A stretch of DNA of 64,000 nt, taken from contig OY760657.1 of NCBI GenBank assembly GCA_963663905.2, positions 4,960,001-5,024,000 of the forward strand. The letters run 5' to 3'. The notes below the pieces were generated by a model, which did not search any database, was not told the DNA's origin, and saw nothing but the letters and a program-made list of their open reading frames with translations. Position numbers and translations under genes: made by a program. The stretch is from Saccharicrinis sp963663905 (GTDB lineage: Bacteria; Bacteroidota; Bacteroidia; Bacteroidales; Marinilabiliaceae). This document shows, one piece after another, positions 17,278 to 26,532 of the stretch (positions within the stretch are counted from its first letter, which is position 1; each line of letters starts with the position of its first letter).

Positions 17278-18120
17278 CTATTTATATTTAAATTGAAAAG
17301 TAGAACTCTTTGTATATACCATACCATGTTTTATAAACCTGGTCTTGAAAAATCCATGTAAAGCCTCATGATTACCTAACACCAATACTCCTCCATCATA
17401 AAGTTTATCAAAAAACTTTTTTACAATTTTCATTTGTAAATCAGGATTAAAGTAGATGAGTACATTTCTACAAAAGATAACATCAAATTTCTGGTAAAAA
17501 GGAATATCCTCAGTCACCAAGTCATGTCTCCTAAAATCAACTTTATTTCTAAGAAAATCCTTGAATGTAAAAGAGTCAGATGTTTTATCTATGTCGCAAT
17601 AAAATTCAAAGTTATTTGCCTTAGGATTAACCTTGCTCATTAACTCTTGATATGCATCAATATACTTTGCATTATTACTTAAACTATATTGTGCAACTTT
17701 AGAACTTCTTAAAACCTTCTGATTAATATCTGATGCAACTATTTTAGCTTTATCAATTAATCCTAATTCATTTAATAGAATTAGGTTAGAATATACTTCC
17801 TGTCCGGTAGAACACCCGGCATGCCAAATATTAATATTTTTCTTACTTTTTAATAAAGGTAATATTTGAGTATACAAATACTCCCAAGTTTCAGGATTTC
17901 TAAATAACTCAGTAGTATTAACAGTTATTTCATCAACCAAATTTTCAACGAATACATCATCAGTCTTTGTCAGATATAATAATTCCTCCAAACTAATCTT
18001 GTGATCATTAAGTACTTTTTCTATCCTTCTTTGAATAGAATTATCAGAATACTCACAAAAATTATATGGTGTATGCTTTTTTAGCTCTTCTAAATATGTT
18101 TTAAAATTTAAATTCCCCAC
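17278..18120 (-). CDS. cheR: CheR-type protein-glutamate methyltransferase (second copy)
   Basis: 280 residues. N-terminal helical domain (about 1-70) followed by the SAM methyltransferase domain with TTELFRNPETW, SAM loop IWHAGCSTGQEVYS (about 98-111), DINQKVL, and FCRNVLIYFNPDLQ near residue 215. It methylates glutamates on chemoreceptors using S-adenosylmethionine. No beta-subdomain insert for pentapeptide tethering is obvious by eye. A separate CheR is encoded at 22675-23544 near CheA, so this copy, grouped with the CheB-like esterase and the SiaABC genes, probably modifies a different target. It lies 14 bases downstream of the GAF/PAS sensor gene. Confidence 0.9.
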   Translation of the reverse strand: MGNLNFKTYLEELKKHTPYNFCEYSDNSIQRRIEKVLNDHKISLEELLYLTKTDDVFVENLVDEITVNTTELFRNPETWEYLYTQILPLLKSKKNINIWHAGCSTGQEVYSNLILLNELGLIDKAKIVASDINQKVLRSSKVAQYSLSNNAKYIDAYQELMSKVNPKANNFEFYCDIDKTSDSFTFKDFLRNKVDFRRHDLVTEDIPFYQKFDVIFCRNVLIYFNPDLQMKIVKKFFDKLYDGGVLVLGNHEALHGFFKTRFIKHGMVYTKSSTFQFKYK

Positions 18121-18134
18121 AGATTTAAAATATT

Positions 18135-20012
18135 TTAGAACAACTCAACCTCGACGTTTTGTATAAACGCTGTAAATGAATGATCATCACCTATTTGAGC
18201 TTCAGATAATAAAAATAAGACAGCAATTTCATCACCAAACTTATTTTTAATTGGAACCTCTTTTCTTTCTCCAACAACTTTTTGCTCGTCTGTATTAACA
18301 TAAGCCTTAACAAAAGGATCATTTTTAGCTGTTTCAGAAGAAAACAACATTGAAATATGTTGTCCTAATACTTCAGCTCTTTCATATCCCCAAAGCTTTT
18401 CAGCTGCAGCATTAAAAAATTCGAGAATACCTTCTTTATTTGTTGTGATAATTGCATCTAAAGCTCCTTCCAGAGTTTTTTCATTTCGAACTTTAACAGC
18501 TTCAATCTCTTTAAACTGTTCTTTCATTTCATCCCTGGCTTGCTCTAACATAATGCCTAGTTCATCTTTAGAACGTTTCATTTGTTCCTCCATGCGAACC
18601 TGATCAGTAACATCATTCTCAAGACTTAGGATTTTAACAATATCTCCATTATTATCAATAACTGGAGTATAAGTCGTTAAAAGAAAAATTTCTTCACCTA
18701 ATTTAGTTCTTCTTCGAACTCTACCTTTAAAATTTTTACGATTTTGTAAATCTGATAGTATCTTATTTAGTTCTTCTACATCTTCCTGAAATGTAAAAAT
18801 CTTTAAATTTTGACCTTCAATTTCTTCAGGTAGATATTTGAACGTTTCCAAAAATAATTGATTAACAGAAATTAATGATCCATCCACACCAAATTCACAA
18901 CTTATTGCAGAATTGTCAATCGCTTCAAGAATACCTTGCATTTCAACTTCTCTACGTTCTGATTCCTCTTGAGTAGCTTGCATTTCTTCAAGATTTTGTC
19001 TCAGTTCTTCTTCCTGTTGAGACATCCTTTCTGCCTGTATTTGAGTTTCATGCAATAATTTTGTTGTTTGTATATTAATTTGAACTGCAGAAATAGTAGA
19101 GGCTATGCTTTCTGCTGTCTTTTCAATAAACTCAATTTCAAAAGGTTGAAATTCTCTGAAAGATGCTAATTCTATAACACCATATACTTCATCATTAGCT
19201 TTTAAAGGAACTATTAAAATTGCAGAAGGATTGGATTGACCTAAACCGGATGTAATTGTTATATATTCATTAGGTACATCAGTTAAATAAATGGTGTCTT
19301 TTTCTAAAGCACAACGCCCTATCAGCCCTTCTTCCCATTGAATAACCTTATCTGTAAATTTCTTTCGGTCAAAAGCAATACAAGCTGTTAATTCAAAATA
19401 TTTATCACCCTTGGCATTTTTATTTAACAGATAAAAACCTCCTTGATTAATATTTAAATAATTCACTTGATAACTTATAATATTATAAGCTAATTCTTCC
19501 AGATTATCATTATTACGACGAAGTATTTCACCAAATTGAGCTAATCCCTGCGTAACCCATGTACGTTGCTCTTCCTCAATTCTATTCTGTTCTTGTTCTT
19601 TTTTACTTTTTACTAAATAATCATGAAGTTTTAATAGTGATTTACTAAGTTGATCTCTTTTATCATTTACAAGATCAGTATTGTTTAAATTACCTTCTCG
19701 TAAATTATTTACAAACTTTAAAACTCTTTCAGATCTTCTGGCTTCAGATTTTAATGACCTACGCTGTTTTCTAATAATTTTAATAAATCTTAAAGCAAAA
19801 TAATAACCTAAAGCCGTAGTAATAAATGGAAGAACTATAATGATCCACATTCCCGGAAACAGATATACCATATCCGCAAATGTTCTATTAGTCTGCATAA
19901 AAATATTTGAATTAAGATTTAGCAGGAATACAAATAAAGCCACTAAAAATCCTAATAAAAAACCACGGAAAGTAAACTTTCTTAATATATTAGATAATTC
20001 TATATTTTTCAC
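18135..20012 (-). CDS. Membrane GAF-PAS-PAS sensor protein without an output domain
   Basis: 625 residues. Two transmembrane helices (about 14-34 and 52-74), a short HAMP-like/coiled linker, a GAF domain (about 155-305, with EEGLIGRCALEKDTIYLTD and SAILIVPLKANDEVYGVIEL), a long coiled coil (about 308-360), PAS (about 365-470) and a second PAS (about 510-622) ending AFIQNVEVELF. There is no kinase, cyclase, methyl-accepting or phosphatase domain after the last PAS. It resembles the N-terminal two thirds of the SiaA-like phosphatase at 12488-15097, so the pair probably arose by duplication with loss or gain of the PP2C module. It may act by dimerising with other sensors or docking to CheR/CheB-like proteins. 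Confidence 0.82.
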   Translation of the reverse strand: MKNIELSNILRKFTFRGFLLGFLVALFVFLLNLNSNIFMQTNRTFADMVYLFPGMWIIIVLPFITTALGYYFALRFIKIIRKQRRSLKSEARRSERVLKFVNNLREGNLNNTDLVNDKRDQLSKSLLKLHDYLVKSKKEQEQNRIEEEQRTWVTQGLAQFGEILRRNNDNLEELAYNIISYQVNYLNINQGGFYLLNKNAKGDKYFELTACIAFDRKKFTDKVIQWEEGLIGRCALEKDTIYLTDVPNEYITITSGLGQSNPSAILIVPLKANDEVYGVIELASFREFQPFEIEFIEKTAESIASTISAVQINIQTTKLLHETQIQAERMSQQEEELRQNLEEMQATQEESERREVEMQGILEAIDNSAISCEFGVDGSLISVNQLFLETFKYLPEEIEGQNLKIFTFQEDVEELNKILSDLQNRKNFKGRVRRRTKLGEEIFLLTTYTPVIDNNGDIVKILSLENDVTDQVRMEEQMKRSKDELGIMLEQARDEMKEQFKEIEAVKVRNEKTLEGALDAIITTNKEGILEFFNAAAEKLWGYERAEVLGQHISMLFSSETAKNDPFVKAYVNTDEQKVVGERKEVPIKNKFGDEIAVLFLLSEAQIGDDHSFTAFIQNVEVELF

Positions 20013-20103
20013 AACAATGAGTTTTAATTATATGAAAAAGCCCTCGTTAAACAATAGGTGAAGATATAACTTTTAAATCACCATAATAACTAAATCATAG
20101 TAT

Positions 20104-21189
20104 TTACAATGATTTTACTAAAAAAGGCGCAATCTGATCTAAACTTAATATATGATTTGCAGCACCTAATTTTGCTGCTTCTTTTGGCATACCATATACA
20201 ACAGAGCTCTGTTCGTCCTGGGCAATAGTATCAGCTCCACTTTCTTTAAGTTCTAATAATCCTTTAGCACCATCATTACCCATACCAGTTAACAAAATAC
20301 CCACAGCATTTTTACCTGCATAACGAGATGCACTTCTAAACAACACATCAACAGATGGTCTATGTCTATTTACAAGAGGACCTTCTTTAACTTCCACAAA
20401 ATACTCTTTACCAACTCTTTTCAAAAGCATATGATGATTACCTGCAGCTATTAAAACCCTACCTTGATATAGTTTATCACCATTTTCAGCCTCTTTAACT
20501 TCTAAATCGCAGATATTATTTAAACTATTAGCAAATGATTTAGTAAAACCCTCAGGCATATGCTGTACAATTGCTATTCCAGGCATTTTTGGAGGTAAAT
20601 TCTTTAAGAAAGTTCTTATAGCTTCTGTTCCACCGGTAGAAGCACCTAAAACAATAACTTTTTCTGTTAAGGTTATTCGATCAGATGCAGAAGCTCTTTG
20701 TAAAATTACATCGGCACTATATTTTGGCTTTACTTCTAATGGTGGCGCAGGTGCTTTTGTAATTATTTTTTTTCTGGAAAGTTTAGCCTGTGCTGCTGCT
20801 TTAACTGCATCACAAATAACAATTTTTGATTCGTTAATAAACTTTGCAGCATTCATGGCAGGCTTACCAATTATTTCTGACGCTCCATATTCTAGAGCTT
20901 TCATCGCTGTTTCTGTACCTTCAGTAGTAAGCGATGAAATAATCACTACGGGAATAGGATGCTGTGACATTATCTTGCGTAAAAACGTAAGACCATCCAT
21001 TCGTGGCATTTCGATGTCCAGAGTAATTACATCTGGAACTTCTTTCATTATTTTTTTTACCGCAATTATTGGGTCTGCAGCTGTACCCATAACTTCAATA
21101 TCGGGATCAGAACCCAATATTGTAGAAAGACTTTGTCTTACAACAGCTGAATCATCAACAACTAATACCCGTAACTTATTATTTCGCAT
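20104..21189 (-). CDS. cheB: CheB chemotaxis response regulator protein-glutamate methylesterase
   Basis: 361 residues with both canonical halves. Receiver domain 1-125: acidic pair VVDDSAVVRQS, phosphoacceptor Asp58 in TLDIEMPRMDG, and Lys109 in IIGKPA. Methylesterase domain from about 175: Ser184 in LGASTGGTEA, His210 in IVQHMPEGF, Asp306 in LTGMGNDGAKG. When phosphorylated by CheA it demethylates receptor glutamates, giving adaptation. It is separated from cheD by 84 bases and from the next sensor gene by 91, the two largest gaps inside the array, so an internal promoter is possible, though no TAnnTTTG box was found there. Confidence 0.96.
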   Translation of the reverse strand: MRNNKLRVLVVDDSAVVRQSLSTILGSDPDIEVMGTAADPIIAVKKIMKEVPDVITLDIEMPRMDGLTFLRKIMSQHPIPVVIISSLTTEGTETAMKALEYGASEIIGKPAMNAAKFINESKIVICDAVKAAAQAKLSRKKIITKAPAPPLEVKPKYSADVILQRASASDRITLTEKVIVLGASTGGTEAIRTFLKNLPPKMPGIAIVQHMPEGFTKSFANSLNNICDLEVKEAENGDKLYQGRVLIAAGNHHMLLKRVGKEYFVEVKEGPLVNRHRPSVDVLFRSASRYAGKNAVGILLTGMGNDGAKGLLELKESGADTIAQDEQSSVVYGMPKEAAKLGAANHILSLDQIAPFLVKSL

Positions 21190-21273
21190 AGCACAAGGTT
21201 ATCTATAAATCTTTTATTTCTACATTAAATATAAAAATATTCAATACAAATAAATAAAAGATGTAAATATTCC

Positions 21274-21744
21274 TTAAAGATTTTTTTTATCAAGCAATTT
21301 ATGCCTGACTTCACCAGTATCCGTAAAAAAGATAATCTTTCTACCTCTTTTTCCTCCTGTACTTGAAGCAACAATTGGAATCTTTCTTTCTTCAAGCATA
21401 ATACGTGCAACACGAATATTACGCTCTCCTATCTGTATTTTAGAACTTCCTGTTTGCATTAACTCTCCACCACCGAAAATTTTAGCCTGCAAATCTTCAA
21501 TTCTAGAACCATGAAAAAGCAGTTTATCAATTAATTTATCGATGGCAATATTTCCATATTTAGGTGAAGCTAAATCGTTACCATTCCAGTGCGGTAACAT
21601 ATAATGATTTATTCCTCCTATTTTCAATCGAGAGTCCCACAAACATATTGCAACACAGGAACCTAAAATAGTTTTGACCAGAAAAGGTTCTTTGCTTACA
21701 AATAGTGAGGATGGATATAAAAAATGTTGTAAATATTGACTCAT
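21274..21744 (-). CDS. cheD: CheD chemoreceptor glutamine deamidase
   Basis: 156 residues with the CheD signature: catalytic Cys30 in TILGSCVAICLWD and His47 in GGINHYMLP, followed by KIFGGGELMQTG and GERNIRVARIMLEER. CheD deamidates specific glutamines on chemoreceptors, preparing methylation sites, and in Bacillus also interacts with CheC; no CheC was found in the window. It lies 10 bases after the histidine-kinase-like gene. The catalytic pair is intact, so receptor deamidation is the straightforward call; the MCP at 27627-29327 is the obvious local substrate. Confidence 0.95.
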   Translation of the reverse strand: MSQYLQHFLYPSSLFVSKEPFLVKTILGSCVAICLWDSRLKIGGINHYMLPHWNGNDLASPKYGNIAIDKLIDKLLFHGSRIEDLQAKIFGGGELMQTGSSKIQIGERNIRVARIMLEERKIPIVASSTGGKRGRKIIFFTDTGEVRHKLLDKKNL

Positions 21745-21754
21745 TTATTTATCC

Positions 21755-22657
21755 TTAAAAAATCTCATCCTCTTCATCGAAGAAAATATCATTTCCTTCT
21801 CCACTAAATCCGTCAACTATGTTTTTAGCTTCAGGAACACTTATTGTAAATGTTGATCCTTCTCCTTTTTGGCTGGAAATTTCAATATCTCCACTTAAAA
21901 CATCCAATAATGCTTTTGTGATGGATAATCCTAAACCATGCCCTCTATTTATGGAATTAATTCCTGTATCTAATCTTTTAAACCTTTCAAAAATGGTTTG
22001 CTGATTTTTTTCAGAAATACCTGTTCCAAAATCCTGTACAGATATTTTTAAAACATCATCATCATCTAACCAAACAGAAATAACTACTTTACTATCCTTA
22101 TAACTATACTTTAATGCATTATTTATAAGGTTACTCAAGATTAATTTTAGTTTTTCTGAATCTGTTTTAAAGTAAAAGTTCTTTCCAAATCCATGTTCGA
22201 TATTAAATTGAATATCGAAACTAATACCCATTTTGCGAGAAATTATATTGAAAGAATCTACCACAGTTTGTAATAAACTACGAATATTAACTTTAGCAAT
22301 ATTTGGTGCAATTTCACCAGCTTCAATTTTTGCAGCAACAAAAATATTCTTTAACTGAAAATCTAAATTAAAAGCCTCTGAGTGGATCAAAGCAACCATA
22401 GAAACAACTTTTTTCCAATCGTGCTTTTCTACAGATAAAATTGCTTTTGATAATCCCAAAATTGAAGTAAACGGGTTTACAATTTCATTAGAAATATTTG
22501 ATATAAAGTGGCTTTTAAGAGCTTCTGAATCTTTAAGCTTTTTTGAAACGCTTTGCAATTCAAGTGTTAACTCCTTTATCTCTTTTTCACTACTTTTACC
22601 AGCATCTAGCCGTTGTTTTAGCTCTTTTAGTAATTGTCTGTCTGATAAATTATTCAT
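21755..22657 (-). CDS. Histidine-kinase-like protein lacking the phosphoacceptor His
   Basis: 300 residues: an N-terminal coiled coil (about 1-48), a HisKA-like helical hairpin (about 48-115) and a complete-looking HATPase_c domain (about 155-280). ATP-site motifs are present: N-box LILSNLINNALKYS, G1 DFGTGISE, F-box FERFKRLD and G2 GHGLGLSITKAL. The H-box, normally F-x-x-N-x-S-H-E, reads FISNISNEIVNP, so Asn57 occupies the phosphoacceptor His position (codon AAT at 22487-22489 on the reverse strand). It has no sensor or membrane domain. It cannot autophosphorylate at the normal site; it could be a pseudokinase, or phosphorylate elsewhere. It is embedded between cheR and cheD, so it is likely a chemosensory modulator. 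Confidence 0.85.
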   Translation of the reverse strand: MNNLSDRQLLKELKQRLDAGKSSEKEIKELTLELQSVSKKLKDSEALKSHFISNISNEIVNPFTSILGLSKAILSVEKHDWKKVVSMVALIHSEAFNLDFQLKNIFVAAKIEAGEIAPNIAKVNIRSLLQTVVDSFNIISRKMGISFDIQFNIEHGFGKNFYFKTDSEKLKLILSNLINNALKYSYKDSKVVISVWLDDDDVLKISVQDFGTGISEKNQQTIFERFKRLDTGINSINRGHGLGLSITKALLDVLSGDIEISSQKGEGSTFTISVPEAKNIVDGFSGEGNDIFFDEEDEIF

Positions 22658-22674
22658 GGTTCTCTTTTTGTGCT

Positions 22675-23544
22675 TTATTTCTTTCTAAAAATAGTTGGTT
22701 TAATATGTTCTAGTGGAACATTCATCCCTGTCAAAGATTCTGAATGACCAATAAAAAAGTAGCCTCCTTGTTTAACGTGAGAACTTAATTTATTAATTAC
22801 ACTTTCTTGTGTAGGTCTATCAAAATAAATCAGAACATTCCTGCAAAAAACTACATCAAACTTTTCATTAATATTTGAATAGGTTGAATCCATTAAATTC
22901 AAATATTTTAAAGACAAATTTCTTTGCAATTCTGGTCTGACTTTAACAGTGGGATTTGCTTTATCTTTACTTTTTAATAAATACTTCTTTTTTAAATCTA
23001 TTGGTATAATATCCACTTTATTAAGAGGATAAATTCCTTTAGCAGCTTTACTTAATACATTTTGTGATATATCAGTACCCAACAACGAATAATCGAATCC
23101 AGCATTGATATTTTTAAATTCATTTAATGTAATAGCCAATGTATATAATTCTTCACCGCTTGAACAACCTGCACTCCAGATCTTAATTGGCTGTCTGCTA
23201 TTTTGATTAATAAATTCAGGTAAAACTGTTGTCTTTAAAAAGTCAAAATGAATTGGTTCTCTAAAAAAATCAGTTTTATTTGTTGTAACAACATTTAAAA
23301 AATTAAAAATTTCTTCACGTTGTCCATCCTTACTGAATAAGTAGTCTTTATACTCAGTATAAGAATTCATATTTAATTCACGAATTCTTTTTAATAACCT
23401 CCCTTGTAACATAATTCGTTTTACAGGAGGCATTTTTATACCAAACTCAGTATAAATAAATTGGCTAAAAGCTTCAAAATCTTTAGTTGATAATTCAGCT
23501 TTAAAACAATCCAAATCTTTTGAGTATGACTTTTGGTTATCCAC
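22675..23544 (-). CDS. cheR: CheR chemotaxis protein methyltransferase
   Basis: 289 residues. N-terminal helical domain (about 1-85) with a basic RLLKRIREL stretch; catalytic domain with NKTDFFREPIHF, the SAM loop IKIWSAGCSSGEELYTLAI (about 137-155), GTDISQNVL and FCRNVLIYFDRPTQ. All glycine and acidic residues expected for SAM binding are present. It overlaps the upstream cheW stop codon by one base, so translation is coupled to the CheA/CheW core and it is the likely adaptation enzyme for the local chemoreceptor, whose C-terminus carries an NYEKF tether-like pentapeptide. Confidence 0.95.
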   Translation of the reverse strand: MDNQKSYSKDLDCFKAELSTKDFEAFSQFIYTEFGIKMPPVKRIMLQGRLLKRIRELNMNSYTEYKDYLFSKDGQREEIFNFLNVVTTNKTDFFREPIHFDFLKTTVLPEFINQNSRQPIKIWSAGCSSGEELYTLAITLNEFKNINAGFDYSLLGTDISQNVLSKAAKGIYPLNKVDIIPIDLKKKYLLKSKDKANPTVKVRPELQRNLSLKYLNLMDSTYSNINEKFDVVFCRNVLIYFDRPTQESVINKLSSHVKQGGYFFIGHSESLTGMNVPLEHIKPTIFRKK

Positions 23545-24026
23545 TACTTATTTATTTGATTAATCAAATCTCCCATTCCAATAATTTCATTAATACTAAA
23601 TACTTTGTCTGAATTTAATATCAAATAAAAATTATCATTAACAGAACATGTTGCTTTTATATATGCTGGACTATAATCTGTGTCAACTTTACGAAATTCA
23701 GCTTCATCCACCTCAAAAACGTCAGTAACAGCATCAGCCATAATACCAACTCTAAATGAACTCTTGTTATCCTCTCTTATAACATCAATAATAACAATAC
23801 ATGTTTGAGGAGTAATTTCTACGGATTGCATTCCAAACTTAATACCTGTATCTATTACTGGAACTATTTCGTCTCTAAAATCTATAACTCCTTTCATGAA
23901 AGAAACAGTTTCAGGCATTTTACGAGGTACTTCGTATTCACGAATCTCATTTACCTTACTTACATGAATTGCAAAAGATTCATTGCCTAACTTAAACGAA
24001 AGATATGAATTGTTAATCTCTTCCAT
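23544..24026 (-). CDS. cheW: CheW-like coupling protein (copy 2)
   Basis: 160 residues forming a single CheW domain: YLSFKLGNESFAIHVSKVNEI at the start is the classic beta-barrel opening, followed by FMKGVIDFRDEIVPVIDTGIKFGM and FRVGIMADAVTDVFEV. CheW bridges chemoreceptors and CheA in the signalling array. It follows the other cheW by 2 bases and overlaps cheR by one base. The two CheWs share only family-level similarity, so they may specialise, one in receptor-CheA rings and one in CheW-only rings, which is inference. Confidence 0.95.
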   Translation of the reverse strand: MEEINNSYLSFKLGNESFAIHVSKVNEIREYEVPRKMPETVSFMKGVIDFRDEIVPVIDTGIKFGMQSVEITPQTCIVIIDVIREDNKSSFRVGIMADAVTDVFEVDEAEFRKVDTDYSPAYIKATCSVNDNFYLILNSDKVFSINEIIGMGDLINQINK

Positions 24027-24028
24027 TA

Positions 24029-24490
24029 TTATACGTTTTTACTTTCAATTTGATTAATAACGTGCATTAAATCAATCATGTGAATAAATTCATCTTTTTC
24101 TTGAACGGTTCCTTCAAAAGATTCAATTAAACCCATCCCATTTTGAAAAGCTGCGGGTTTAATTCTATCATTACTCACTTCAAAAACTTCTTTAACTAAA
24201 TCTACTACAATTCCAAACTGAGACTCTAATTTATCTTCAGGAGATACAACTATAATTGAAGTATCTCTGCTATTTTCATAATTCTCAATTTGCATTATAA
24301 CTCTTAAATCTGTTACAGGAACAATATTTCCATGCAGATTAATAACACCCAGTATAAAATCTTTTGTATTAGGTACCTTTGTAACATTACCTTCTTCAAA
24401 AGGTAGAATATTTCTAACCTTAAGGCTATCGAAAGCAAAAATTTGGTTTCCCAGATTAAATGATATTAATGTTTTAAAATCGCTCTCCAT
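24029..24490 (-). CDS. cheW: CheW-like coupling protein (copy 1)
   Basis: 153 residues, a single CheW domain: TLISFNLGNQIFAFDSLKVRNI, FILGVINLHGNIVPVTDLRVIM and FGIVVDLVKEVFEVSNDRI. It lies 6 bases downstream of cheA, the closest of the two adaptors. An acidic stretch EGNVTKVPNTKDF replaces the more basic loop of the second CheW. It is expected to couple receptors to CheA in the membrane-associated array. Confidence 0.95.
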   Translation of the reverse strand: MESDFKTLISFNLGNQIFAFDSLKVRNILPFEEGNVTKVPNTKDFILGVINLHGNIVPVTDLRVIMQIENYENSRDTSIIVVSPEDKLESQFGIVVDLVKEVFEVSNDRIKPAAFQNGMGLIESFEGTVQEKDEFIHMIDLMHVINQIESKNV

Positions 24491-24496
24491 AACTAA

Positions 24497-26530
24497 TTAT
24501 TTATGCAGTTTTTGAACCCAATGATAATGTATTAACCTATTTGTATCAACTACCATTGAAATAGTACCATCCCCCATAATTGAGGCACCTGATATTACTT
24601 CCTGATCTTTTAGTAATCTTCCAAAAGGTTTAACTACAGTTTGAAATTCACCTACTACTTCATCAACTACTAAACCAATCTTCTTATTTTCAAATTTTAC
24701 CTGGATAATATGTTTTTTACCCTCTCTCTTTGGTTCATTAAATATTTTCCTTAAATCAATAGTTGGAAACTGTTCACCATTAAGAGTAATAACATTATTA
24801 AAAATATTTTTTTGTTCCTCAACCTCAAGTGGAAATATTTTTTCAATTAATGATATTGGAATAACATATTGTGTTTCAGCAACAGTAACTAATAATCCAT
24901 CAATAATAGATAATGTAAGTGGCAATTCTAAAGTAACGGTTGTACCTACATCTGGCTCCGAATCAATAGAAACTTCACCTCTGATCTCACCAATTTTACG
25001 CTTAACAACGTCCATTCCAACACCACGACCAGAAAGATCAGATACAACATCTTTAGTAGAAAATCCACTCATAAAAACAAGATCAAAGATTTCTTTCTTT
25101 GACAGTTCTATTCCTTCATCAACAAGACCCTTTGATATTGCCTTTTTAAGTATATAATCAGGATCTATACCACGTCCATCATCAATCACTTTTATTATTA
25201 CACTAGCACCTTCATAGTACGCTTTAAAAATGATGGTTCCTTTAGGTGACTTACCTTTTTTGATACGTTCATCAGGCATTTCAATTCCATGATCCACACA
25301 GTTTCTTATCATGTGAAGTAATGGATCAGTTAAATGCTCAATAATATTTTTATCTAACTCAATATCACCACCTTCAATTATAAAATCAATTTCTTTATTT
25401 AATTCCTTAGATAAATCACGAACCAATCTCTGGAATCGCATCAAATCATTTTGTATAGGAATTAAACTTATTTCAAAAGCATTATCTCTTAATTGACGTG
25501 TTAATTTTTGAATATTTTCTGAAAGACCCATTAAATGAGCGTCTCCACTATTTTCAGCATGAAGATCTAATTGAGCTTGAATTGTGACTAATTCACTAAC
25601 TAAATTTACAAGCTCATCTATTTTTGTAGAAGATACACGTATACTTGAGATTTTATGTTCTTTTAACTGAACTTTCTTTTTCTCATTTTGATCTTCTTCA
25701 ACTACTTTTTCCTTACTCCAGGATAGTTCTTTTAATTGTTTACCTGATAATTGCTCCCCACCTGTTTTAGCATTATTAATAAACTCTTCTAATTCTGATC
25801 TTTTAAGAATATTACTATTTGCTAGTTCTGTGATTTCAAGATCACACTCATCTTCAACAAAGATGAATACATCCTGAATTTCATTTTCAGGTTCAGATGT
25901 ATTTAATAATACATCCCAAGTAACAAAACAATCTTCTGGATTTATATCTTCAATATCTGGAACTTTTTCATCATAAGAAATAACTATTGCTTCACCTAAC
26001 GCATGTAAATCATCAAGTAAAAACAATGGATTAGTTCCATTTTGTAAAATATTACTATGAGGCTTTATCTTGATTAAGAAAGTTTTGGTATCATCTTCTT
26101 CATCTAATAACTCTTCCTCTAGAGTAGTATCTTCAACAGGTTTATCTTCAGAAGTATTAACAAATTGCTGAACTTTAATTGTTAATTTCTCAAGATCCTT
26201 TTTTTCTTCAGAGTCTGTAAGATCACCAACATCAAGAAAATGTTTAATTTGATCTATAGCATTAAATGTTAATGAAATTAAATCATCTGTCACAGATAAT
26301 TTACCGTTTCTTACCCAATCAAATACAGTTTCTAAATGATGAGTAAACTCACTTAAATCATTAAAGCCAAACATTGCACCACCTCCTTTAAGGGAGTGCA
26401 TAGCTCTAAAAATTCGCTCTATTATTTCTTTATCACCTTTATCATTCTCAAGTAACAATAATGCTTCTTCAAGATCATGAACATTATCCAGTGATTCTTC
26501 AACAAATTTTGCTCTGAACTTATCAATCAT
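24497..26530 (-). CDS. cheA: CheA chemotaxis histidine kinase
   Basis: 677 residues with domains in order. HPt (P1) about 1-105, with phosphoacceptor His45 in RAMHSLKGGGAMFGF; an intermediate region about 150-235 (FLIKIKPHSNILQNG) like a P2/docking domain; dimerisation helices about 300-370 (IRVSSTKIDELVNLVSELVT); HATPase about 375-530 (N-box LLHMIRNCVDHGIEMP, G1 VIDDGRGID, G2 LSGRGVGMDVVK); and the CheW-like P5 domain from about 535. It autophosphorylates in trans and donates phosphate to CheY- and CheB-type receivers, both encoded nearby. It follows the HPt gene by 2 bases. Confidence 0.97.
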   Translation of the reverse strand: MIDKFRAKFVEESLDNVHDLEEALLLLENDKGDKEIIERIFRAMHSLKGGGAMFGFNDLSEFTHHLETVFDWVRNGKLSVTDDLISLTFNAIDQIKHFLDVGDLTDSEEKKDLEKLTIKVQQFVNTSEDKPVEDTTLEEELLDEEDDTKTFLIKIKPHSNILQNGTNPLFLLDDLHALGEAIVISYDEKVPDIEDINPEDCFVTWDVLLNTSEPENEIQDVFIFVEDECDLEITELANSNILKRSELEEFINNAKTGGEQLSGKQLKELSWSKEKVVEEDQNEKKKVQLKEHKISSIRVSSTKIDELVNLVSELVTIQAQLDLHAENSGDAHLMGLSENIQKLTRQLRDNAFEISLIPIQNDLMRFQRLVRDLSKELNKEIDFIIEGGDIELDKNIIEHLTDPLLHMIRNCVDHGIEMPDERIKKGKSPKGTIIFKAYYEGASVIIKVIDDGRGIDPDYILKKAISKGLVDEGIELSKKEIFDLVFMSGFSTKDVVSDLSGRGVGMDVVKRKIGEIRGEVSIDSEPDVGTTVTLELPLTLSIIDGLLVTVAETQYVIPISLIEKIFPLEVEEQKNIFNNVITLNGEQFPTIDLRKIFNEPKREGKKHIIQVKFENKKIGLVVDEVVGEFQTVVKPFGRLLKDQEVISGASIMGDGTISMVVDTNRLIHYHWVQKLHK

Positions 26531-26532
26531 GC

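Noticed and set aside
21225..21413. Alternative frame overlapping the end of cheD
   Set aside because: It lies over the conserved 3-prime half of cheD in another frame and has no homology-like features.
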